Assembly: GCA_945903555.1 (NCBI GenBank)
Contig: CAMDOJ010000109.1
Location: forward strand, 1-5,971
Direction of reading: 5' to 3'
DNA from: Chthoniobacter flavus
GTDB taxonomy: Bacteria > Verrucomicrobiota > Verrucomicrobiia > Chthoniobacterales > Terrimicrobiaceae
DNA length: 5,971 bases
The translations under genes were made by a program, and so were the position numbers. Each line of letters begins with the position of its first letter. Position 1 is the stretch's first letter. The notes below the pieces were generated by a model that did no database searches, was not told where the DNA came from, and saw only the letters and a list, made by a program, of their open reading frames with translations. Of the stretch, positions 1 through 4,880 are shown piece after piece.

Positions 1-1
1 C

Positions 2-859
2 TGCGCCGCGAATCCCAGCGTGCTTGCGGGAGTCGATGGCGGCACTAGCAGCCGCGAATTGGTGGATCAAAACCTCTACGGCACCATGAACCTCCTCGAG
101 CTTTGCAAAAAATGGAATGCCGGATTCACGCTTATGTCCACGAGTCGCGTCTACTCCATCGCGGCCATGGCTGCGTTGCCCATATCGCATTCAGCGAGCC
201 GATTTGAGATGCCGCCGACCGCAAGCGGTCCCGGTTGGTCGCATGCTGGAATCACGGAAGATTTTTCGACCCAACCTCCGATCAGCCTTTACGGAAGCAC
301 GAAGCTCTGCTCGGAATGGCTCGCCCTAGAATACGGCGAAGCTTTTGGTTTTCCTGTCTGGATCAACCGTTGCGGGGTTCTCGCCGGCGCCGGTCAATTT
401 GGAAAAGCCGACCAGGGGATTTTTTCTTATTGGATTCACAGCTGGATGGCCGGTCGCCCTCTTCGCTACATCGGATTTGGCGGATCTGGACTTCAAGTTC
501 GCGACTGCCTCCATCCGCGTGATCTCGCTTCTGTACTGCTTCGCCAAATAGACCATCGCGGAAATGATAAGCCTCGTATCGTTAACTTTGCCGGCGGACT
601 CCCGAATTCCATGTCCCTTAAAGAGCTTTCCGCTTGGTGTACGCTGAAATCGGGGCCTGCCGCACCGAATAACGATCCCGCATTGCTCTCCCATTCCGAT
701 GCAATCCGCCCATTCGATATCCCTTGGGCGATCCTCGATTCTTCCCTCGCTGAAATAACGTGGGGCTGGAAACCCGAAGCCACACTGGAAATGATACTTT
801 GTGAAATCCATGAACACGCCATCGAAAATCCGTCTTGGCTCGATCGCGTCGCAGGCTGA
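2..859 (+). CDS. NAD-dependent epimerase, CDP-paratose 2-epimerase-like (5' partial)
   Basis: Extended short-chain dehydrogenase/reductase, probably a cytosolic nucleotide-sugar epimerase. The reading frame is open from base 2, giving 285 residues. It begins CAANPSVLAG, the conserved strand after the first third of this family, so roughly 60 N-terminal residues with the GxxGxxG NAD-binding loop lie outside the window. The GTG at base 20 falls inside this conserved stretch and is not the start. Visible features, numbered from base 2: N24-L-x-G-T (NLYGT, 24-28); the catalytic Ser/Thr strand STSRVY (46-51); the catalytic pair Y97 and K101 in YGSTK; and RCGVLAG followed by IGFGGSGLQVRD (123-168). 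This last block is typical of CDP-paratose/CDP-tyvelose 2-epimerases and less so of UDP-glucose 4-epimerases. No CDP-hexose synthesis gene lies in the window, so the substrate is inferred from family likeness only. The next gene starts 46 bases downstream, suggesting one transcript. Confidence 0.88.
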   Translation, partial: CAANPSVLAGVDGGTSSRELVDQNLYGTMNLLELCKKWNAGFTLMSTSRVYSIAAMAALPISHSASRFEMPPTASGPGWSHAGITEDFSTQPPISLYGSTKLCSEWLALEYGEAFGFPVWINRCGVLAGAGQFGKADQGIFSYWIHSWMAGRPLRYIGFGGSGLQVRDCLHPRDLASVLLRQIDHRGNDKPRIVNFAGGLPNSMSLKELSAWCTLKSGPAAPNNDPALLSHSDAIRPFDIPWAILDSSLAEITWGWKPEATLEMILCEIHEHAIENPSWLDRVAG

Positions 860-905
860 TGAAATCCATTTTTCTTTTCTTCGCCAGAAATAGAAGGTTC
901 CGGGC
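860..905 (+). other. short intergenic gap
   Basis: These 46 bases lie between the epimerase stop and the oxidoreductase start. They contain a pyrimidine-rich stretch (about 866-882) and a purine-rich segment before the next ATG. I see no inverted repeat followed by a T-run, so no intrinsic terminator, and no convincing -35/-10 pair. Read-through from the epimerase is the simplest reading. Confidence 0.6.
892..897 (+). promoter_or_regulatory. ribosome binding site of the FAD oxidoreductase gene
   Basis: AGAAGG lies 8 bases before the ATG at 906, a good Shine-Dalgarno distance. It is the clearest ribosome binding site in the window. It supports the 906 start together with the protein itself, which begins directly with the first beta strand of the FAD-binding fold. 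Confidence 0.6.
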
Positions 906-2168
906 ATGATTGTTATTGTCGGTGCCGGGCTGGCTGGTCTTGCGTGCGCCACCGCGTTGCAACGCCAAGGCAAGCCGTTCCTTCTCCTTGATGCCGCTGA
1001 CGCCCCCGGCGGACGCCTCCGTACCAGCCATCGCGATGGATTCACTCTGGATCATGGTTTTCAGGTTGTCCTGAGTTCTTATAGCGCCGTTGCAAAAGTG
1101 GTCGATATACCCGCCTTGAAGCCGCGATACTTTGAATCTGGGGCACTCCTCGCTCATGGAGGCCGATTGACGCATTTGGCGAATCCCCTCCGTCATCCCC
1201 ATGCCCTTGTTGAGGACCTCACCACAACGGCCTTTTCTTTGCGGGACAAACTTCTCCTTGGTGCCCTTGTGACCCGTACGGTGATGTCGAGTGATTCCCT
1301 CCTACTTGCTCGCTGCGCACGAAGGGACGATCTTTCCACTCAGGATTTTCTCCGCCGATTTGGCTTCAGCGCTTTTTTTGTCTCCCGATTTGCGCAACCT
1401 TTTTTTGGCGGCGTTCTTCTCGACGGAGACCTTGGAACGAGCGCGGGGCTTTTCCTTTATTATCTCAAAAAATTCTCCACTGGCCGCGCTTGGCTTCCGG
1501 CGGGCGGCATCGCCGCATTCCCCGCGCAAATGGCTTCTGCACTACCCTCAAACTCTCTTCGCTTGCGAACTCGGGTTATGGCTCTCGACATCAAAAACGA
1601 GCGCGCCTGCGGAGTGACATTGAAAAACGGTGAACACATCGCGGCTTCTTCCATCGTTCTCGCGCTCGACGAACCTACTGTTTGTCAGCTTCTGGAACGA
1701 CCGTCTCCAGAACGCGCTCGGAGCGTGGCCGTGGTGTATTTCAAATCGCGTCAATCCATCTATCCCAATCCTTGCTTGGTTCTTCCCGAAAGCGGTTCTG
1801 GTCTTGTGCGCCATTTTGCACAAGTCACCAATGTGGCACCCGAATTTGCTCCGCGTGGATTTCACCTAATCACCGCGAGCGTGCTCGGTTTTTCTGATCT
1901 TTCTGACGAGTCGCTTGCACACGCAGTTAAAATGGAAATCGCCGCCATTTTTCCTAACGCTTCCGCCTCTCTGGAATATCTGGAGACGATTCGCGTCCCC
2001 TATGCCGTGCCTGCACAACCGCCGAGGTTTGCCAACCGAAAGCCCTTCCCGAACCTTCCGACGGGAGTTTTTGCCGCTGGCGATTGGGCATCTGGGGCGA
2101 GCATTCAATCTGCGATTTCCTCCGGACTCGATTCGGCCCATAGTATTTTAAATCCGCTTTACCCATGA
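906..2168 (+). CDS. FAD-dependent oxidoreductase, amine oxidase/desaturase-like
   Basis: A 420-residue flavoprotein of the NAD(P)/FAD-dependent oxidoreductase superfamily, the group that includes phytoene desaturases, protoporphyrinogen oxidases and amine oxidases. The N-terminal dinucleotide-binding motif is complete: GAGLAGL at 6-12, an acidic D29 at the end of the second strand to bind ribose, and GGR at 35-37. A middle segment (about 159-201: RFAQPFFGG, then LPAGGIAAFP) matches the substrate-domain pattern of desaturase-like members. The C-terminal FAD motif is AAGDWASGASIQSAISSG at 390-407. There is no signal peptide, so it is probably cytosolic or membrane-associated from the cytosolic side. 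The ATG at 906 follows a usable ribosome site. The stop overlaps the next start by four bases. The substrate cannot be read from the sequence. The linked flippase-like gene would suit an isoprenoid, lipid or lipid-sugar substrate, but that is inference. Confidence 0.9.
   Translation: MIVIVGAGLAGLACATALQRQGKPFLLLDAADAPGGRLRTSHRDGFTLDHGFQVVLSSYSAVAKVVDIPALKPRYFESGALLAHGGRLTHLANPLRHPHALVEDLTTTAFSLRDKLLLGALVTRTVMSSDSLLLARCARRDDLSTQDFLRRFGFSAFFVSRFAQPFFGGVLLDGDLGTSAGLFLYYLKKFSTGRAWLPAGGIAAFPAQMASALPSNSLRLRTRVMALDIKNERACGVTLKNGEHIAASSIVLALDEPTVCQLLERPSPERARSVAVVYFKSRQSIYPNPCLVLPESGSGLVRHFAQVTNVAPEFAPRGFHLITASVLGFSDLSDESLAHAVKMEIAAIFPNASASLEYLETIRVPYAVPAQPPRFANRKPFPNLPTGVFAAGDWASGASIQSAISSGLDSAHSILNPLYP
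2165..2168 (+). other. ATGA stop-start overlap (oxidoreductase/isomerase)
   Basis: The TGA stop of the oxidoreductase gene shares three bases with the ATG of the TIM-barrel gene in ATGA. The preceding bases are A/T- and pyrimidine-rich with no Shine-Dalgarno motif, so re-initiation by the terminating ribosome is the likely way this gene is started. Confidence 0.85.
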
Positions 2169-3082
2169 GCCTTTCACTTTCAACATGCTGGAATTCCTGG
2201 AAACACCACGATGGCCGCTCGATGGTTGAGGAAATCTTGGGCCTCGGATTCGACACTATCGAGATCAGCCACGGCATTCGCTCCTCGCAACTCGAAGGCA
2301 TTCTCGCTGCGCGGGAGAAATACCAGTTTGCCATATCGAGCGTTCATAATTTCCTGCCCACGCCTGTTGAGGTTCAGACGGACTCACCGGACTGCTATGA
2401 GTTTACTTCTCTTCGCGCCGCCGACCGCGACCGCGCTACAAAACTCTCGCGAATCACGATCGACTGGGCAGCCGAGTTAGGCGCGCCATTTGTGGTTGTT
2501 CACACAGGTCGCATCCGCGAACTTAAACTCACCGCCCCTCTACAAAAAATGGTCACCGACGGAAAATTTCTCACTCGGGCCTTTGTGAAGAAGCGACTGG
2601 ATGCGATCCAGGCACGCGAAAGGGTTTCCGAGAAATACAATCGATTAATTCTGGGATGTCTGAGTGAACTGGCGGCCTATGCTGGCAAAAAAGGCGTTCG
2701 GCTGGGCATCGAAAACCGCGAGCATTATGAAGCCGCTCCACTGGAGCGTGAAATGGTCGCTTTTTTTCAATCGCTTAATTCTCCTCATGTGGGTTATTGG
2801 CACGATTTCGGACATGCTCAGATCAAACACAACCTTGGCTTTTTCGACCATTTTCAATGGCTGGAAAAGATGTCCCCACTTTTGATCGGTTGTCACATCC
2901 ACGATACACGCTGGCCCTTTCGCGATCATTGCCCACCGTTCACTGGCGACACTCCGCTCGAAAAACTTGTTTCGCTTCTACCTAAAAAATGCGCCACCGT
3001 TTTTGAGATGTCCCCGCGCACTGAAGCAGCCGACATTCAGAAAGCCGCCGCCGCTTGGAAGCAACTTTTTAACTGCAGATGA
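2165..3082 (+). CDS. TIM-barrel sugar phosphate isomerase/epimerase-like protein
   Basis: A 305-residue protein of the xylose-isomerase-like TIM-barrel (AP endonuclease 2) family, whose members isomerise or epimerise sugars and related polyols with a divalent metal, or act as hydrolases or lyases. The N-terminus has the usual first strand (SLSTCWNSW) and FDTIEIS at 29-35. Likely active-site or metal residues sit at strand ends: H61 (SVHNF), H113 (VVHTG), E183 (GIENRE), D214 and H217 (WHDFGHAQ), H244 and H246 (CHIHDTR), H255 (RDHCPP) and E281 (VFEMSPR). These conserved positions suggest an active, metal-dependent enzyme. Length is normal for the family. No signal peptide is seen, so it is probably cytosolic. 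The ATG sits in an ATGA overlap with the oxidoreductase stop and has no obvious Shine-Dalgarno sequence, so translation is probably coupled. Exact reaction unknown. Confidence 0.88.
   Translation: MSLSLSTCWNSWKHHDGRSMVEEILGLGFDTIEISHGIRSSQLEGILAAREKYQFAISSVHNFLPTPVEVQTDSPDCYEFTSLRAADRDRATKLSRITIDWAAELGAPFVVVHTGRIRELKLTAPLQKMVTDGKFLTRAFVKKRLDAIQARERVSEKYNRLILGCLSELAAYAGKKGVRLGIENREHYEAAPLEREMVAFFQSLNSPHVGYWHDFGHAQIKHNLGFFDHFQWLEKMSPLLIGCHIHDTRWPFRDHCPPFTGDTPLEKLVSLLPKKCATVFEMSPRTEAADIQKAAAAWKQLFNCR
3079..3082 (+). other. ATGA stop-start overlap (isomerase/flippase)
   Basis: The TIM-barrel gene ends and the membrane protein gene begins in a shared ATGA. The nearest purine-rich stretch (GGAAG, 3057-3061) is too far upstream to be an efficient ribosome site, again pointing to translational coupling. 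Confidence 0.85.
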
Positions 3083-4128
3083 AAAAATACATCCTTACCG
3101 CTATTCAGCTTCTCATCACGGCGGGACTCTTGTGGTGGATTTTTCGGAATCCCGATCAAAATCAAAAAATTCTTGCAGCACTAAAAACAGCGGATCTGTG
3201 GTGGTTTCTTCCGGGACTGCTCGCGATCGGTGTAGGGCTATTAATTCAGGTCGAGCGCTGGCTTATCCTCCTGAGAGTCCAAGGAATCGTTGTCTCTTTT
3301 TCTCGAGCGCTTCGCATTGTCCTCGTGGGCATGTTTTTTAACTTGTTTCTTATCGGAGCAACTGGCGGGGACATCGTTAAGATTTTCCTCATCATACGCG
3401 AGGCTCCGCTTAAGAAGGCTGGCGCTCTCTTGAGCGTCTTCATCGACAGGATTGTCGGACTTCTTGCGCTCGCCGTCATCTCGGCCGTAATGATCCTATG
3501 CCACTGGGATGCGCTTATTTCGCATGACTTCACAAGACTGGTCGTTATCACAGTCGCGATCATCCTGGGAGGTTCACTGGGATTCATTCTTGTCGCATGG
3601 CTGGTGGATCGATTGCATCTCACCACCCGACTTCCTCAATGGCTTCCAGCCCGGGCTAAAATCGTGGAGGCGGCTTCCGCCTTTGCCGAATATGCGCGCT
3701 CAGGAAAATCCGTCACTTACGCGTTCCTTCTCTCCCTACCGGCGCACTTCCTCTTCTTTTCTACGTTTTATTTCGGAGCAAAGGCATTTAGCGCAGGACT
3801 TGATCTATCAAACCTTTTTTGCGTATCGCCGATCGTTTCCACTGTCACGGCGCTTCCGATCAGCGTCGGAGGCGCGGGGCTTCGCGAAGCCTTATTTATA
3901 AAAATTCTAGGCGGTCTTTATTCTACCCCTGAATCCATCGCGACCCTTATCTCTCTTTCCGGTTTTATGATGACCGTCTTCTGGAGTCTTGTTGGTGGAG
4001 CCATCTACCTTCTCTACCGCTCGTCCAATCACGATCTCCCTCACATGGCCGATATGCAGGGTGCTGTCGAAACTCTCGAGCATCAGGTCGAAGCGAACGC
4101 TGCGAGCGGACATAAATTGGACTCATGA
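3079..4128 (+). CDS. flippase-like membrane protein, LPG synthase TM/UPF0104 family
   Basis: A 349-residue polytopic inner-membrane protein of the family named after the membrane half of lysylphosphatidylglycerol synthase (MprF), which also holds YbhN- and AglD-like proteins. About eight hydrophobic segments can be seen, roughly at 4-22, 43-58, 78-94, 115-141, 153-176, 212-235, 245-262 and 286-313. Family signature residues are present: N88 and the GGD at 96-98 (GATGGDIVK), IDRIVGL at 122-128, and PISVGGAGLREA at 260-271. A hydrophilic tail of about 35 residues (315-349) follows the last segment. No soluble aminoacyl-transferase domain is attached, so lysyl transfer to lipid is not expected. 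Family members are thought to move lipids or lipid-linked molecules, but few have a proven substrate. Its place between a sugar isomerase-like and a reductase-like gene, with overlaps on both sides, suggests that it handles the product of this operon. Confidence 0.88.
   Translation: MKKYILTAIQLLITAGLLWWIFRNPDQNQKILAALKTADLWWFLPGLLAIGVGLLIQVERWLILLRVQGIVVSFSRALRIVLVGMFFNLFLIGATGGDIVKIFLIIREAPLKKAGALLSVFIDRIVGLLALAVISAVMILCHWDALISHDFTRLVVITVAIILGGSLGFILVAWLVDRLHLTTRLPQWLPARAKIVEAASAFAEYARSGKSVTYAFLLSLPAHFLFFSTFYFGAKAFSAGLDLSNLFCVSPIVSTVTALPISVGGAGLREALFIKILGGLYSTPESIATLISLSGFMMTVFWSLVGGAIYLLYRSSNHDLPHMADMQGAVETLEHQVEANAASGHKLDS
3878..3891. repeat. 14-bp perfect palindrome within the flippase gene
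   Basis: GGCTTCGCGAAGCC reads the same on both strands and encodes part of the conserved G-L-R-E-A stretch (residues 267-271). It shares the 10-base core CTTCGCGAAG with the longer palindrome at 4340-4357. The protein motif is conserved in this family, so codon choice alone may explain it. Confidence 0.5.
4125..4128 (+). other. ATGA stop-start overlap (flippase/reductase)
   Basis: Third successive ATGA junction. The flippase stop and the reductase start overlap by four bases. Only TTGGA (4117-4121) lies upstream, very close to the ATG, so a strong independent ribosome site is absent and coupling is likely. Confidence 0.85.
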
Positions 4129-4832
4129 GTGCAGGCCAAGCCCTCCGAGTGCCGCGTGTTTGCGCTCACTTTGCCATGACCGCTGATGGAAAAATCAGCA
4201 CAAAAAACCTAACTCCCTCACGCTTCACTTCGACCGCCGACAAGTCGCGACTCCATTTGATACGGGCAGCGAACGACGCGATTCTCGTAGGCCGTGGAAC
4301 GGTGGAAGCCGACACCATGAGCATGGGCCTCTCCCGCCTCGATCTTCGCGAAGATCGCGTGAGCCAAGGGCTACCGCCAGAACCCCTCCGCGTTGTTATT
4401 AGCAATGCAGGGCGCTTCAATCCCGCCTCCAAGATTTTTTCCTACACATCATCGCCTTTAGTTATTCTTTCGACTTCACGGATGCCTCAAGACATCCGTG
4501 ACGCGATAGCGCCGCATTGCGATCTATTGCTTTTTGGCGCTCCGTCTGTCCCTCTTCGCAAAGCTCTGGCCATGCTCCGTCGTGACTATGGGGTCAAGCG
4601 TCTCGTTTGCGAAGGCGGCGGCCAACTCCTTCGATCTCTCGCTGCAGAGGATCTTCTAGACGAAATTCGCCTGACGATCGCTCCGGTGATTTTCGGTGGT
4701 TCCGCTGCGCCTTCCCTCACCGGCCTGCCGGACGAGCTTTTGCCCGAACCACTATTATTCCGTTTGGCAAAACACACGCTCTCTGATGGGGAATGCGTTC
4801 TTCACTATGTACGACAGCGACGTAAAGACTGA
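4125..4832 (+). CDS. RibD C-terminal (DHFR-fold) domain reductase
   Basis: A 235-residue single-domain protein of the RibD_C/dihydrofolate reductase-like superfamily. In riboflavin synthesis this domain reduces the ribosylamino-pyrimidine phosphate with NADPH. Motifs in order: HFAMTADGKIS at 15-25; STADKSRLHLIRA at 36-48, with the D39 and H44 positions usual in the family; DAILVGRGTVEAD at 51-63; the nucleotide-binding CEGGGQLLRSL at 162-172; and DEIRLTIAPVIFGG at 179-192. There is no deaminase domain, so it is not a complete bifunctional RibD. The stretch after EAD (64-82) departs from the usual D-x-P-x-L-T-x-R substrate loop, so a riboflavin role is not secure. The ATG at 4125 is preferred over the internal ATG at 4176 because the latter would delete the first beta strand. 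It is coupled to the flippase gene by ATGA, which suggests a part in the same pathway. Cytosolic. Confidence 0.85.
   Translation: MSAGQALRVPRVCAHFAMTADGKISTKNLTPSRFTSTADKSRLHLIRAANDAILVGRGTVEADTMSMGLSRLDLREDRVSQGLPPEPLRVVISNAGRFNPASKIFSYTSSPLVILSTSRMPQDIRDAIAPHCDLLLFGAPSVPLRKALAMLRRDYGVKRLVCEGGGQLLRSLAAEDLLDEIRLTIAPVIFGGSAAPSLTGLPDELLPEPLLFRLAKHTLSDGECVLHYVRQRRKD
4340..4357. repeat. 18-bp perfect palindrome within the reductase gene
   Basis: CGATCTTCGCGAAGATCG is a perfect 18-base palindrome with no spacer, in codons for L-D-L-R-E-D-R (residues 72-78). It contains the same CTTCGCGAAG core as the palindrome at 3878-3891, 460 bases upstream. A perfect 9+9 palindrome is uncommon by chance in 6 kb (about 0.02 expected on random sequence), but it lies wholly in coding sequence. 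It could be a dimeric-protein binding site or a coincidence of L-R-E codons. Confidence 0.5.
4476..4501. repeat. 9-bp inverted repeat with 8-base loop, intragenic
   Basis: TCACGGATG (4476-4484) and CATCCGTGA (4493-4501) are perfect complements around an 8-base loop within the reductase gene. No T-run follows, so it is not an intrinsic terminator. A stem of this length with a free loop size is close to what chance would give in a window of this length. Confidence 0.4.
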
Positions 4833-4880
4833 TTTTTTTGCCGTGCGCGGATGCGTGAGCGTGCTTAGTTTTCTTTTTTT
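4833..4880 (+). other. short intergenic gap with two T-runs
   Basis: These 48 bases lie between the reductase stop and the ATPase start. Two runs of seven T (4833-4839 and 4874-4880) flank a G+C-rich core. The core does not fold into a clear stem, so I do not call a terminator. No good -35/-10 pair is visible either. The second run abuts the ATG of the ATPase, where a Shine-Dalgarno sequence would be expected. Whether transcription continues from the upstream operon cannot be decided from sequence. Confidence 0.55.

Noticed and set aside
326..1045. A 239-codon open frame on the - strand across the epimerase/oxidoreductase junction
   Set aside because: It is antisense to two clearly conserved proteins, has no recognisable motif, and its composition (Arg/Pro/Ser-rich) is typical of a shadow frame.
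618..1202. A 194-codon open frame on the - strand
   Set aside because: It overlaps the same junction in another frame and lies antisense to the epimerase C-terminus and the FAD motif; no family resemblance.
1373..1411. Two T7-type runs within the oxidoreductase gene as possible frameshift sites
   Set aside because: They encode Phe-rich family-typical segments and the frame continues intact to the C-terminal FAD motif, so no frameshift is needed.
3079..4128. Reading the membrane protein as a lysylphosphatidylglycerol synthase (MprF)
   Set aside because: Only the membrane half is present; the soluble aminoacyl-transferase domain is missing, and the following gene is a reductase fold.
4476..4501. 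9-bp hairpin as an attenuator or terminator
   Set aside because: It lies inside the reductase coding region, no T-run follows, and such a stem is expected about once by chance in this length.
4833..4880. Possible terminator or promoter between the reductase and ATPase genes
   Set aside because: The T-runs are not preceded by a stable stem, and no -35/-10 pair with proper spacing is present.
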